The notes: a model not told the origin generated them from the letters alone. Positions 19,601 to 29,792 are shown, numbered from the stretch's first letter. The stretch is DNA of 64,000 nucleotides from CAVYWD01 sp963772225 (GCA_963772225.1 CAVYWD010000002.1:310001-374000), one strand, 5' to 3'. A program made the numbers and translations.

Positions 19601-20353
19601 GACGAGATGACGAACGTGAGCCAGTCGATGGCGGGCACCGCCGAGGAGACGAGCTCGCAGGCGAGCGTGGTGTCCATCGCCTCGGGCCAGGTCCGCACGA
19701 GCGTGCAGGCGGTGGCGACCTCCGCCGAGGAGATGAGCTCCAGCGTCAAGGAGATCGCCCGGAGCGCGGCCGAGGCCGCCCGCGTGGCGAGCGCCGCCGT
19801 GGGGATCGCCGAGTCGACCAACGCCATCATCGGAAAGCTCGGGGCCAGCAGCGGCGAGGTCGGCCAGGTGGTGAAGGTCATCACCTCCATTGCGCAGCAG
19901 ACGAACCTCCTGGCGCTCAACGCCACCATCGAGGCGGCGCGCGCGGGCGAGGCGGGCAAGGGCTTCGCGGTGGTCGCCAACGAGGTGAAGGAGCTCGCCA
20001 AGGAGACCGCCGTGGCCACCGAGGACATCAGCCGGAAGATCGAGGCCATCCAGTCCGACACCCGGCGCGCGGTGGAGGCCATCAGCCAGATCAGCGGGGT
20101 CATCAAGCAAATCAACGACCTCCAGACCACCATCGCGGGCGCGGTGGAGCAGCAGAGCGCGACGACGGCGTCCATCGAGCGCAGCGCCGCGGAGGCGGCC
20201 GCCGGGACCGGCGAGATCGCCGAGAACATCACCGGCGTGGCAAAGGCCGCCGCCGGGACGGCGGCCGGCGCGGGCAACACACTGAAGGCGGTGCAGGCGC
20301 TGTCGAGCATCGCCCTCGAGCTCCAAGGCATCGTCGCGCGGTTCCAAATCTAG
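16618..20353 (+). CDS. Methyl-accepting chemotaxis protein 2, poly-HAMP with Cys-rich PAS (apparent frameshift)
   Basis: Receptor of about 1244 aa after one correction near 17844, where GATTCTG should read GATCTG. This restores AGDLSARADPRSLPGDF. The ATG at 16618 has GAGG upstream and starts MALRFTIGKKLTAAF; a start at 16591 is less likely. TM1 and TM2 flank a helical periplasmic domain. HAMP-like repeats come next, then a PAS domain (about residues 619-727) with FFDMMPAPMLVCDRELTVRY and the Cys cluster GCSCFELFRTGHCRNDACAL. More HAMP-like modules and the signalling hairpin follow. Five Cys within about 24 residues suggest metal or redox sensing. It ends 15 bp before mcp3. Confidence 0.9.
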
Positions 20354-20368
20354 CTCCCGAGGCTGAAC

Positions 20369-23300
20369 ATGCGCCGCCATCTCAACATCGCGACCAAGCT
20401 CCTCCTGGGGCTCTTGCTCGTAGCGGGCGCCTCCATCGCCGTGGGCCTCTTGGCCATCCACTCCACCGGGGAGATGGCCGGCGCCGACGAGCGGCTCTAT
20501 TCCAAGGTCACCGTCCCCAACACCTACCTGGAGGACCTGGCGGTCTCGCGCCAGCGCCTGAGCGTCGACATACGAGACGCGCTGCTCGTGTCCGATCTGG
20601 CGGTGGTCAAGGCCAAGCTCGACCGCGTCCGCGAGCGCCAGAAGGACATGAGCCGGGCGCTCGAGCGCTTCGAGTCGGCCGTCGCCTTCGAGGACGTCAA
20701 GGTCGAGCTCGGCCGCTTCAAGGAGCTCAAGGAGGCCTACGACGCGCGGTTCGAGCGCGTGATGAGCGCGGCAGCGCAGGCCCGCGACGTCGAGGCGGCC
20801 ACCCTCCTGAGCGACCCGGACGTCGTGAGCACCTACGAGAAGGAGCGCGCGTCGCTCGACGCGCTCATCGAGCTCCAGGTCGAGCACGGCAAGCTCGCGT
20901 CGCAGGAGAACGCGCGGACCGCCGCCTCCACCCGCTGGACCATGATGGCCGCCATCGCCTTGTCCGCGCTGCTCGCGGTGGCCGTGGGCGCCACCCTCAC
21001 CCTCTCCATCGTCCGGCCGCTCGGGAAGATGACCGAGGTCGCACGCGCGCTCGCCCAGGGTCGCGTGGACCAGGAAGTGGACCACCACTCGGGCGACGAG
21101 ACCGGCGTTCTGGCCGACGCGTTCCGCGACACCATCGGTTACATCCGAGGGGTCTCTAGCGCCGCCGAGGCTCTGGCGCTGGGCGACCTGGAGGTCGCGC
21201 TGGAGGCGAGGTCTGAGTCCGACGTGCTCACGCGGAGCTTCTTGCGCGCCCGCGACACCGTGCGCGACCTGTCGTCCCAGACGCAGGAGCTGGTCGCCGC
21301 CGCTGCCGCCGGGAAGCTGCGCTCCCGGGGCGACTCCTCGCGCTACCGCGGGGAGTACGCGCACATCGTCGACGGCATCAACGGCCTGCTCGACGCGGTG
21401 GTGGGGCCGCTCAGCGTGGCGGCGGAGTCGGTCCGCCGCATCGGCCGCGGCGAGATCCCCTCCGAAGATCGACGAGAGCTACAGCGGCGACTTCGGCGAG
21501 CTCAAGAACAGCGTCAACCAGTGCGTGGACGCCGTGCAGGCGCTGGTGGAGGACGCCGAGCTGCTCGCGGCGGCCGCCGTCATGGGCAAGCTGAGCACCC
21601 GGGTGGACCTTCTGCGCCACCAGGGCGACTTCCGGAAGATCGTGGACGGCGTGAACAAGACACTCGACGCATTCACGGGGCCGATGAGCGTCGCCGCCGA
21701 CCATATCGCGCGCCTGGGCCGCGGCGACATCCCTCCGAAAATCGCCCAGACCTTCCCCGGCGACTTCGACGAGATCCGAAACAACCTGAACCAGTGCATC
21801 GACGCGGTGAACGCGCTGGCGGCGGACGCGAACCGGCTGGCGACCGCCGCCGTGGCCGGGCAACTGGCCACCCGCGCGGACGCGTCGCGCCACGGGGGCG
21901 AGTTCCGGCGCATCATCGAAGGCGTCAACCGCACGCTCGACGCGGTGATCGGCCCCCTCAACATCTCCGCCAAGTCCATTGAGCGGCTGAGCAACGGCGA
22001 CGTCCCGCCGAAGATCAGCGACGCCTTCCACGGCGACTTCAACGCGCTCAAGAACAACCTGAACCAGTGCATCGACGCGGTGAACGCGCTGGTCGCCGAC
22101 GCGAACACCTTGGCGGGCGCGGCCATCGCGGGGAAGCTCTCGGTGCGCGCCGACGTCAGCCGCCACGGCGGCGACTTCCGGAAGATCATCGACGGCGTGA
22201 ACCGGACGCTGGACGCGGTGATCGCGCCGTTCATGGACGCCGCCATCTGCGTCGAGCAGATCAGCTCCGGCAACCTCCCTGTGCCCATCGCCGAGGCCTG
22301 GCCCGGCGATTTCGACAAGCTGAAGAACAACCTGAACCAGTGCATCGGCGCGGTGAACGCGCTGGTCGTCGACGCCAACGGGCTCGCCGCCGCGGCGGCC
22401 GAGGGGCGCCTGGCCACGCGCGCCGACTCGGACCGGCACGGAGGGGACTTCCGGAAGATCATCGACGGCGTGAACCGCGCGCTCGATGCCGTGCTGGGGC
22501 CGTTGAGCGTCGCCGCACAGACCATCGACCGGATCAGCAAGGGGCAGATCCCGCCCAAGATCGCCGAGGGGTTCGCGGGCGACTTCCGGACCTTGCGCAA
22601 CAACCTGAACGGCTGCATCGACGCGGTGAACGCCCTGGTGGTCGACGCCGACATGCTCGCCGACGCCGCCCTCGAGGGGAGGCTCGACGCGCGGGCGGAC
22701 GCCTCGCGCCACGGCGGGGACTTCCGGAAGATCGTGGAGGGGATCAACCGCACCTTCGACGCGGTGGTCGGCCCGCTCTCCATGGCGGCCCGCTGCGTGG
22801 ACCGCATCTCCAAGGGCGACATCCCGGAGCCCATCACCGAGGCCTACCGCGGCGACTACGGGACCATCAAGGACAACCTGAACCTCTGCTTCGAGGCGGT
22901 GAACCTGCTCGTCGCCGACGCGAACCGGCTGGCCGCCGCGGCCGGGGAGGGCAGCCTGGACACGCGGGTCGACCTCTCGCGGCACGGCGGCGACTTCCGG
23001 AAGATCGTGGAGGGCTTCAACAAGAGCCTCGACCAGGCCGTCGGGCCGATGCGCGACATCGGGCACGTCCTCTCGCGCATGGCCGATGACGACCTCACGG
23101 CCCGGGTGACCGGCGCCTACCGCGGCGACTTCGACGTGCTGAAGGCGGCCGCCAACAAGGCCGGCGACCAGCTTCGACTCGCCCTGGAGAAGATCGGCGC
23201 GAGCACGCGCACGATGGCGAGCTCGGCGGGCGAGCTGACGGGGGTGAGCCAGTCGATGTCGGCGACCGCGGAGCAGACGAGCGCCCAGGCGAGCGCCGTC

Positions 23301-23981
23301 TCGTCGGCGGCCGAGCAGGTGACCCGCAACGTCGCGACGGTCGCCTCGTCGGCCGAGGAGCTGAGCGCCAGCGTCAAGGAGATCGAGAAGAGCGCCACTG
23401 AGGCCGCCAAGGTCGCGAGCGGCGCCGTGAAGATGGCCGAGAGCACCAACGCCACCATCGGCAAGCTCGGCGCGAGCAGCGCGGAGATAGGCCAGGTGGT
23501 GAAGGTCATCACCTCCATCGCGCAGCAGACGAACCTCTTGGCGCTCAACGCCACCATCGAGGCCGCGCGCGCAGGCGAGGCGGGCAAGGGGTTCGCGGTG
23601 GTCGCCAACGAGGTGAAGGAGCTCGCCAAAGAGACCGCCTCGGCCACCGAGGACATCAGCCGCAAGATCGAGGCGATCCAGGCCGACACCCGAGGCGCGG
23701 TCGGGGCCCTCTCGGAGATCGGCGCGGTGATCCGCCAGATCAACGAGCTCCAGGCCACCATCGCCAGCGCCGTCGAGGAGCAGAGCCGGACCATGGCCTC
23801 CATCGAGCACAGCGCCGGCGACGCCGCCAAGAGCGCCGCCGCCATCAGCGAGAACATCTCGGGCGTCGCTCAGGCCGCTTCGGGAACGGCGTCGGGCGCA
23901 GCCAACACTCTCCGTGCGGCCGAGGCGCTGGCGCAGATGGCCTCCGACTTGCAAGCCATCGTGGGTCGTTTTCGGGTGTAG
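20369..23981 (+). CDS. Methyl-accepting chemotaxis protein 3, long poly-HAMP array (apparent frameshift)
   Basis: Receptor of about 1203 aa. One base is extra near 21457-21461 (CCCCTCCG), and removing it restores GRGEIPPKIDESYSGDFG. The N-terminus has TM1, a 4HB-type periplasmic helix bundle of about 160 residues, TM2 (MMAAIALSALLAVAVGATLT) and a canonical HAMP. Six in-phase copies of a 91-residue module follow, each ending in a segment like GDFNALKNNLNQCIDAVNAL. The signalling domain carries the shared tip IAQQTNLLALNATIEAARAG. The repeats probably arose by tandem duplication. The unusually long signal relay between membrane and tip is the odd feature. Confidence 0.92.
21462..23099 (+). repeat. 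Six tandem 273-bp (91-aa) HAMP-like modules in mcp3
   Basis: Units start at 21462, 21735, 22008, 22281, 22554 and 22827, each exactly 273 bp. The anchor motif AACCTGAACCAGTGCATC recurs at the same offset in the middle units. A partial seventh unit leads into the signalling domain. Related but more diverged modules occur in mcp1 and mcp2. Confidence 0.9.
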
Positions 23982-24005
23982 CGGGCAACTCCCTCGGGCG
24001 AGGCC

Positions 24006-25118
24006 ATGGCCAAGGCGCGCATCCTCATCGTCGACGACTCCGCCGTGATCCGACGGGTGCTGACCGATCAGCTTTCGAGCGACGCCGACCTGGAGGTGGT
24101 TGGCCACGCCTCGAATGGCCGCATCGCGCTCCAGCGCGTGGAGCAGCTCTCGCCGGACTTGGTCGTGCTCGACGTGGAGATGCCGGAGCTCGACGGGCTG
24201 GCGACGCTCGCGCAGCTGCGCCGCTCGCGCCCCAAGCTCCCGGTCATCATGTTCAGCTCGCTCACCGCGCCGGCGGCCGCCGCCACGGTCGACGCCCTGC
24301 TGCTGGGGGCGAACGACTACGTTACCAAGCCCAGCGCCGGCGAGGGCAACGCCCGCATCCACGACGAGCTCATTCCAAAGATCAAAGTTGCCTGCGGCAT
24401 CCTCGCTGCCGCTCCGACGCCCGCCGCCGCGCCTCCGGCCCACCGGGGGCCTCTGCCCGCGGCGCACGAGGGGCCGGCCGCTGCGGCCGGGGCCGAGCCC
24501 CCGCCTTCTCGGCCCGACGTCCTCTTGATCGGCGCCTCCACCGGCGGGCCCAACGCGCTGACCGCGTTCTTCTCTCACCTCCCGCGCGAGTTCCCGGTGC
24601 CCATCGCCCTGGTGCAGCACATGCCGCCCATGTTCACCGCCATCCTCGCCGAGCGGTTGACCCAGGCCTCCGAGATCCGCGTCTGCGAGGCGGCCGACGG
24701 CATGGGCTTGGAGGCCGGGCGGGCTTACGTGGCGCCCGGAGACTTCCACATGCGCCTGAGGCGGGAGGGCACCAAGGTGCTCGCCCGCCTCGATCGCGAG
24801 CCGCCGGAGAACGCCTGCCGGCCGGCCGTGGACGTGCTCTTCCGGTCGGCTGCCGAGGTCTATGGCCGGCACATCCTTGCGGTGATCATGACGGGTATGG
24901 GCCAAGACGGCCTGAGGGGCTCGCGGGCCGTGCGCGAGGCGGGCGGGCGCATCTTGGCTCAGGATGAGGCGACGAGCGTGGTCTGGGGCATGCCCGGCGC
25001 GGTGGCCCGCGGCGGGCTCGCGGAGCGCGTGCTGGCGCTGAACCTCCTGGGCCCCGAGGTGGTGCACCGGGTCTGTGAGCACCCGGGCTCTCGACCGAAG
25101 GCGAGGTCGACCGGATGA
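24006..25118 (+). CDS. cheB: Chemotaxis methylesterase/deamidase CheB
   Basis: Demethylates receptor glutamates for adaptation. It has 370 aa. The receiver domain has the acidic pair Asp10-Asp11, phospho-acceptor Asp56 in VVLDVEMPELDG and Lys in YVTKPSA. An Ala/Pro-rich linker (about 135-168) follows. The esterase domain has the triad Ser178 (GASTGGP), His205 (QHMPPMFT) and Asp301 (MTGMGQDG). It begins 24 bp after mcp3, and its stop overlaps the cheR start. Confidence 0.97.
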   Translation: MAKARILIVDDSAVIRRVLTDQLSSDADLEVVGHASNGRIALQRVEQLSPDLVVLDVEMPELDGLATLAQLRRSRPKLPVIMFSSLTAPAAAATVDALLLGANDYVTKPSAGEGNARIHDELIPKIKVACGILAAAPTPAAAPPAHRGPLPAAHEGPAAAAGAEPPPSRPDVLLIGASTGGPNALTAFFSHLPREFPVPIALVQHMPPMFTAILAERLTQASEIRVCEAADGMGLEAGRAYVAPGDFHMRLRREGTKVLARLDREPPENACRPAVDVLFRSAAEVYGRHILAVIMTGMGQDGLRGSRAVREAGGRILAQDEATSVVWGMPGAVARGGLAERVLALNLLGPEVVHRVCEHPGSRPKARSTG

Positions 25119-25951
25119 ACGTGCCGGGCGTCACGCCTCTGGAGTTCGAGTTCCTGCGAGCGCTGCTGCTCCAGCACGCGGCGATGGTGCTCGAGCCGGG
25201 TAAGGAATACCTCGTCGAGGCGCGGCTGACCCCGCTGGCCAAGCGCGCAGGGTTCGGCGACCTCCACGGGTACCTCTCGAAGGTTCGCGCCGGGCCGACC
25301 CAGGAGATGCGCCAGGACATCGTGGAGGCCATGGCCATCCACGAGACGAGCTTCTTTCGGGACGCGAAGCCCTTCGAGGCCCTCCGCGGCGTGCTCCTCC
25401 CGCGAATGGTCGCCGCTCGCCGTTCCGCGCGGGAGCTCAACGTCTGGAGTGCCGCCTGCTCGACCGGCCAGGAGCCGTACAGCATTGCGATGATCCTGCA
25501 TGAGCAATTTCCCGAGGTGCGGACCTGGAAGCTCAAGATCTTCGCGACCGACATCTCGCGCGCGGCCATCGCGAGGGCGGAGCGGGCGCGCTACACGCAG
25601 CTGGAGGTCAACCGGGGCTTGCCCGCCGCGCTGCTCGGCAGCTGCCTGGAGCCACGCGGGGCCGAGTGGCAGGTCAAGGAAGAGGTCCGCAAGCGGGTCG
25701 AGTTCAAGGCCCTCAACCTCGCGGGGCCGTGGCCGTCGCTGCCGGCGCTCGACCTCGTCTTCATGCGCAACGTCCTCATCTATTTCCCCGCCGAAATCCG
25801 GAGGGGAATCCTCGCCCGCGCCCGCCGCGCGCTCCGCCCCGACGGGTTCCTGCTGCTGGGGACCGGCGAGACCACCATGAACCTGAGCGACGAGCTCGAG
25901 CGCTCGCCGTTCGAAGGCGCCTGTTGCTACCAGCCGGTCAAACGAGGGTAA
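25115..25951 (+). CDS. cheR: Chemotaxis receptor methyltransferase CheR
   Basis: SAM-dependent methylation of receptor glutamates. It has 278 aa. The N-terminal helical domain includes EAMAIHETSFFRDAKPFEAL. The SAM-binding domain has NVWSAACSTGQEPYSIAMIL, IFATDISRAAIARA and MRNVLIYFPAEIRRGIL. There is no TPR or beta-subdomain extension. ATGA overlap with cheB couples the two adaptation enzymes. Confidence 0.97.
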   Translation: MNVPGVTPLEFEFLRALLLQHAAMVLEPGKEYLVEARLTPLAKRAGFGDLHGYLSKVRAGPTQEMRQDIVEAMAIHETSFFRDAKPFEALRGVLLPRMVAARRSARELNVWSAACSTGQEPYSIAMILHEQFPEVRTWKLKIFATDISRAAIARAERARYTQLEVNRGLPAALLGSCLEPRGAEWQVKEEVRKRVEFKALNLAGPWPSLPALDLVFMRNVLIYFPAEIRRGILARARRALRPDGFLLLGTGETTMNLSDELERSPFEGACCYQPVKRG

Positions 25952-25956
25952 ACCAC

Positions 25957-26400
25957 ATGCTTCAGAACGATCAGGTCCGGTCCGTCATTCAGAACATCTG
26001 GAGCTCGGTCCTCGGACTGCAGGTGACCGGCGCGGAGGCCGTCTCCGAGCTCCACGGCGATTACCTCACCAGCTGCGTGCACATCACCGGCGGCTGGTCG
26101 GGCGCGCTCACCATCGGCTGCCCCGTGGAGCTCGCGCGCAAGGCCGCCGCGCTCATGTTCGGCATGGAGCTTACGGAGACCGGCGACTCTGAGATGCAAG
26201 ACGCTCTGGGCGAGCTCGCCAACATCGCCGGCGGAAACGTCAAGTCGCTGCTTCCGCCCGGGTGCGGGCTGTCGCTGCCGACGGTGGCGCAGGGCCACGA
26301 CCACAAGTTCGTCGTGCCCAATAGCAAGGTCGTAGGTCTGACCGCGTACGTATGCGAGGGCCACGTGATGATCGTGAAGGTCCTCGAGCGCGAGAGCTAG
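25957..26400 (+). CDS. cheX: CheX-type CheY-P phosphatase
   Basis: Probable signal-termination phosphatase, 147 aa. The catalytic-type motif DALGELANIAGGN supplies the Glu and Asn expected for the CheC/CheX/FliY family. The ATG at 25957 follows GAGG and lies 5 bp after cheR. No cheZ or cheC is in the window, so this is the likely CheY phosphatase. Assignment to CheX rather than CheC rests on the single motif and the length. Confidence 0.85.
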   Translation: MLQNDQVRSVIQNIWSSVLGLQVTGAEAVSELHGDYLTSCVHITGGWSGALTIGCPVELARKAAALMFGMELTETGDSEMQDALGELANIAGGNVKSLLPPGCGLSLPTVAQGHDHKFVVPNSKVVGLTAYVCEGHVMIVKVLERES

Positions 26401-26462
26401 CGGAGGGAAAGCCGTCTGCCGGTCCCTCGGTTGAATCAACTTCGCAGTGGAAGGAGGAGAAC

Positions 26463-26825
26463 GTGAAAATCCTGATCGTGGACGACTCCAAGGCCATGAG
26501 GATGATCGTGATGCGCACTTTGAGGCAGGCCGGAATCGGCGATCACACGCTCGTCGAGGCCGCCAGCGGGGCAGAGGCGCTGCAGGTCATCAAGACCAAC
26601 CGCCCGGACCTCATCCTGTGCGACTGGAACATGCCGGAGATGACCGGCCTGGACGTGCTCAAGGCCATCAAGAGCGGGAACCTGGGCGTGCCGCTCGGCT
26701 TCGTCACCTCGGAGTCCTCGGACGAGATGCGCCAGACGGCCATCCAGGAAGGCGCGCTATTCTTCATCTGCAAGCCCTTCACGCCCGAGAGCCTGAAGAC
26801 CGCATTGGCGCCGGTGGTACATTAG
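26463..26825 (+). CDS. cheY: Single-domain response regulator CheY
   Basis: 120 aa, starting with GTG at 26463 behind a strong AAGGAGGAG site. It carries Asp7-Asp8, phospho-acceptor Asp54 in LILCDWNMPEMTG, the switch residue in FVTSESSDE and Lys in FICKPFTPES. Its operon position after cheX makes it the likely partner of FliM. Confidence 0.93.
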   Translation: MKILIVDDSKAMRMIVMRTLRQAGIGDHTLVEAASGAEALQVIKTNRPDLILCDWNMPEMTGLDVLKAIKSGNLGVPLGFVTSESSDEMRQTAIQEGALFFICKPFTPESLKTALAPVVH

Positions 26826-26877
26826 GCTCTCGGTTGTTCGGCGCTGATTCGGGCTCTCCTCAAGGAGGCGGTAGGTC

Positions 26878-27360
26878 ATGCCGGCGATCGTGATGATGCC
26901 CGCGGCTCAGGCGGTCCAGGAGCTCGTCAGCGGGCTCCTTGGAAAGCGGGCGGCGGTGAAGGATGGCAAGGCGTTCGCGCCGGGCGGGACGAGCCCGGCC
27001 ATTGTCGGAGTCTACAAGCGAGACGACGAGGTGATCGCAGGGCTGGTTGTCATGGACATCCCTCTGGCCGCCAACGCCGCGGCGGCGCTGGTGCTGATCC
27101 CCCCGGGCGTCGCCGGCGAGAGCGCGAGGTCCGGCAAGCTGTCGGAGAACTTGCTGGAGAACGTCAAGGAGCTGCTCAACGTGTGCAGCCGACTCTTCGT
27201 GGGGCCGGGGACGCCTCACGTCCGCATGAAGGCGACGTGCTTGGTCCCGCCTGCGGCTCCTCCGGAGATCGCCGGCTTTCTGGCCAAGCCCAACTCCCGC
27301 ATGGACCTCGAGCTCAGCATCCCGGGCTACGCGGGAGGTCGGATGATGGTGCTCATCTGA
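26878..27360 (+). CDS. Unknown chemotaxis-operon protein, possibly CheX/CheC-like
   Basis: 160 aa, last gene of the chemotaxis operon, with AAGGAGG upstream of the ATG. No signal peptide. The middle has VGVYKRDDEVIAGLVVMDIP, followed by a hydrophobic helix. SENLLENVKELLNVCSRLF recalls the E-x-x-N phosphatase helix of CheC/CheX proteins, but the second Asn is not obvious. I suggest a divergent, possibly inactive CheX-like fold. This is an inference from pattern, and the function is unknown. Confidence 0.55.
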   Translation: MPAIVMMPAAQAVQELVSGLLGKRAAVKDGKAFAPGGTSPAIVGVYKRDDEVIAGLVVMDIPLAANAAAALVLIPPGVAGESARSGKLSENLLENVKELLNVCSRLFVGPGTPHVRMKATCLVPPAAPPEIAGFLAKPNSRMDLELSIPGYAGGRMMVLI

Positions 27361-27403
27361 CGGCGCTCCGCGCTCGGGCAGGCGCGCCGGGCGCTCGCGC
27401 GAC

Positions 27404-28201
27404 TCATTGGAGCGGCTGCAGCTCGGAGGGCGCCGGGCGCCCCTCGGCCGAGAGCGCCTCGGCCACCTGCTTCGACAGCGATTGCGCGTCGCTCACAGCG
27501 GCGCCGCCGAGGTCGTTGTTGAAGAACGCGTAGCACTCCCGCCCGGCGCGTGCGAGCGCCGCGATCTCCGACGCCGCCCGGCGAAGTCTCCTTCGACCGT
27601 AGAGGCCGGAGGGGTCCTTTGCGCCGTGAAACCTGCGGTAGTAGAACGGCCCCGGCGGCGGGAAGGGCGCCTCCACCTCGACCCGATCGTGCAGGCAGAG
27701 CGCCGCGCCCTGCTCCTCCAGGAGATCGTAGACCTCGTCCCGATACCACTCGGCGCTGCGGAGCTCGACGGCGCGGGCGAAGCCCGAGGGCAGGGCGCTC
27801 AGGAAGTCGCCCAGTCGCGGCACGTCGAGCGCCAGGGTCGGCGGCAGCTGCCAGAGGATGGGCCCGGTCTTCGCGGCGAGGGGCGCGATGGCCGAGAAGA
27901 AGCGCTCGACGCCGCGGCCGCGATCGGTCAGCCGCTTGACGTGCGTGAGGTACCGGCTGCCCTTCACCGCGAACAGGAAGCCCGCGGGAGTGCTGCTCGC
28001 CCAGCTCTCGGCGGCCTTTTCGGTCGGGAGCCGGTAGAACGTGTTGTTGAGCTCCACGGCCGAGAAGCGCTCGGCGTAGTAGCCAAGCCACGCGCGGGCG
28101 GGCAGGCCCTTCGGGTAGAACCGCTCGCGCCAGTGGGGGTACACGTAGCCGCTCGTGCCGATGCGCACGCGCGTCGTCCAGCTCTGCTCGGACGCGGCCA
28201 T
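27404..28201 (-). CDS. DUF72 (YecE-like) family protein
   Basis: 265 aa with the DUF72 hallmarks RIGTSGYVYPHW, FYPKGLPARAWLGYYAE, FSAVELNNTFYRLPTE and CYAFFNNDLGGAAV. It forms a TIM-barrel-like fold of unknown function. It lies 40 bp downstream of motB on the same strand and converges with the chemotaxis operon (43-bp gap). Nothing ties it functionally to motility. Confidence 0.88.
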   Translation of the reverse strand: MAASEQSWTTRVRIGTSGYVYPHWRERFYPKGLPARAWLGYYAERFSAVELNNTFYRLPTEKAAESWASSTPAGFLFAVKGSRYLTHVKRLTDRGRGVERFFSAIAPLAAKTGPILWQLPPTLALDVPRLGDFLSALPSGFARAVELRSAEWYRDEVYDLLEEQGAALCLHDRVEVEAPFPPPGPFYYRRFHGAKDPSGLYGRRRLRRAASEIAALARAGRECYAFFNNDLGGAAVSDAQSLSKQVAEALSAEGRPAPSELQPLQ

Positions 28202-28241
28202 CGCCCGAGAAGCCTGTGCACGCGTCGGCTCCCGCGCCGCT

Positions 28242-29012
28242 TCACCGGTTGGCGAAGCTCACCGGGTTCTCCGGGTCGAGCTCCACCACCAGCTCGATGC
28301 GCCGGTTGGCCTCGCGGCCCTCCGGCGTGTCGTCGCTCGCCACCGGCACGGTCGAGCCGTGGCCGACCGCCGCGAGCGAGCTGGCCCGGAAATGGTGCGC
28401 CTGCTCCAGGTAGCCGACCACGGTGGCGGCGCGAGCCGACGAGAGCTCCCAGTTGTTCCTGAAGCGCGGGCTCGACAGCGCCGCGCCGTCGGTGTGGCCC
28501 TCGGCGCGGATGGGCCGGTCCAGCGCCTTGAGCTCCACGGCGATGGCGTCGAGGATGGGCAGCGCCTCGGGCCTCAAGGCCGACGCGGCCGGGTCGAAGA
28601 AGCGCGACGCGCCGAGCCGGATGGACAGGCGACCGCCCTCGGTGTCGATGCTCACCGTGGTCTTCTGGTCGGCGAGGAAGTTGTGCAGCCTCTTCTCCAG
28701 GCGGTTCTTCAGGAGGTCCACCTGGGCCTGCTTCTTCTTCTGCGTGGCCATCGCGCCCGACCCCACGTTGGCCGAGCAGCCGCCCTCCGAAGGCGGCCCC
28801 TCGAAGAGCGGCATGGTGGTGACGCCGCCGGTCCCTTCGAAGTGGAGCGCCCAGCGGATGGCGTTGGCCGCCTGGACGAGCCGCTTGTTGTCCACGCGGC
28901 TGACCGCGTACATGACGACGAAGAAGGCGAAGAGCAGCGTCATGAAGTCGGCGTAGGACACGAGCCAGCGCTCGTGGTTCTCGTGCTCCTCTTCGTGCTT
29001 CTTGCGCGCCAC
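28242..29012 (-). CDS. motB: Flagellar stator protein MotB
   Basis: Peptidoglycan-anchored stator subunit, 256 aa. Short basic cytoplasmic N-terminus, then one membrane helix containing the proton-carrying Asp in SYADFMTLLFAFFVVMYAV. The C-terminal OmpA-like domain has IRAEGHTDGAAL, NWELSSARAATVV and REANRRIELVVE. It sits 3 bp after motA. The Asp-containing helix fits a proton-type motor. Confidence 0.95.
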   Translation of the reverse strand: MARKKHEEEHENHERWLVSYADFMTLLFAFFVVMYAVSRVDNKRLVQAANAIRWALHFEGTGGVTTMPLFEGPPSEGGCSANVGSGAMATQKKKQAQVDLLKNRLEKRLHNFLADQKTTVSIDTEGGRLSIRLGASRFFDPAASALRPEALPILDAIAVELKALDRPIRAEGHTDGAALSSPRFRNNWELSSARAATVVGYLEQAHHFRASSLAAVGHGSTVPVASDDTPEGREANRRIELVVELDPENPVSFANR

Positions 29013-29015
29013 GGC

Positions 29016-29792
29016 TCACTCCTTGGCGGCGGGCGCGTCGCCGCCGCCGTGCTCGCCGGTGTACGCGGCCAGCTTCTCTTCGAGCACGCGCGGGTTTAGG
29101 CCTTCCTGGATGGACAGCACGCCCTCGGCGATGAGCGTCTTGCGCTCCTTCTCCAGGACGAGCTTGCGCTTGATCTTGTTGGCCATGGGCAGGAAGAAGA
29201 TGTTCGCCGAGCCGACGCCGTAGACCGTGGCCACGAAGGCGGTGGCGATGCCGCCGCCGAGCTTGGAGGGGTCGCTCAGGTTCTCCATGACGTGGATGAG
29301 GCCGAGCACCGCGCCCAAGATGCCGATGGTCGGCGCGAAGCCGCCGGCCGACTCGAAGACCTTGGCCCCCACCACCATCTCCTCGAACTCGGCGTCGATG
29401 GCGGTCTCGAGCGCGCCCCGCGCGACGCCGGCGTCCACGCCGTCGACGATGAACTGCAGGGCCTTGCGCAGGAAGGGGTCGTCGATGCCGGTGAGCCGGC
29501 TCTCCAGCGCCAGCACGCCGTCGCGCCGGGCCACGCCGGCGAGCTCGACGATGGTCTTGGTGAGGCCGCGGAGGTCGACCTTCTTGTCGACGAACGTCGT
29601 CTTGGCGAGCTTCAGGCCGCGCAGGAAGTCCTTGAGCGGGAACGCCACCATCACCGCGCCGAAGGTGCCGCAGAGGATGATGAGCCCGGCAGTGCCCTGG
29701 ATGATGGACGAGACGTGCCCGCCCTCCAGCGCCTGGCCGCCCAGGATGCCCCCGATGGCGAGGAGGATTCCGCCGATGGTGGTGATGTCCAT
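29016..29792 (-). CDS. motA: Flagellar stator protein MotA
   Basis: Ion-channel stator subunit, 258 aa, with four membrane segments. Two are near the N-terminus (TTIGGILLAIGGILGGQALE and GTAGLIILCGTFGAVMVAFP). The other two are GGFAPTIGILGAVLGLIHVM and IATAFVATVYGVGSANIFFL. The large cytoplasmic loop contains the charged segment that meets FliG. GGGAGGACC precedes the ATG. It is preceded by flbD and coupled to motB. Confidence 0.95.
   Translation of the reverse strand: MDITTIGGILLAIGGILGGQALEGGHVSSIIQGTAGLIILCGTFGAVMVAFPLKDFLRGLKLAKTTFVDKKVDLRGLTKTIVELAGVARRDGVLALESRLTGIDDPFLRKALQFIVDGVDAGVARGALETAIDAEFEEMVVGAKVFESAGGFAPTIGILGAVLGLIHVMENLSDPSKLGGGIATAFVATVYGVGSANIFFLPMANKIKRKLVLEKERKTLIAEGVLSIQEGLNPRVLEEKLAAYTGEHGGGDAPAAKE

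Noticed and set aside
13900..25082. Very long minus-strand open frames (900-1220 codons) opposite the receptor genes
   Set aside because: They are antisense shadows of the repetitive GC-rich receptor modules; the repeated low-complexity Leu/Gly/Asp/Val patterns carry no recognisable domain.
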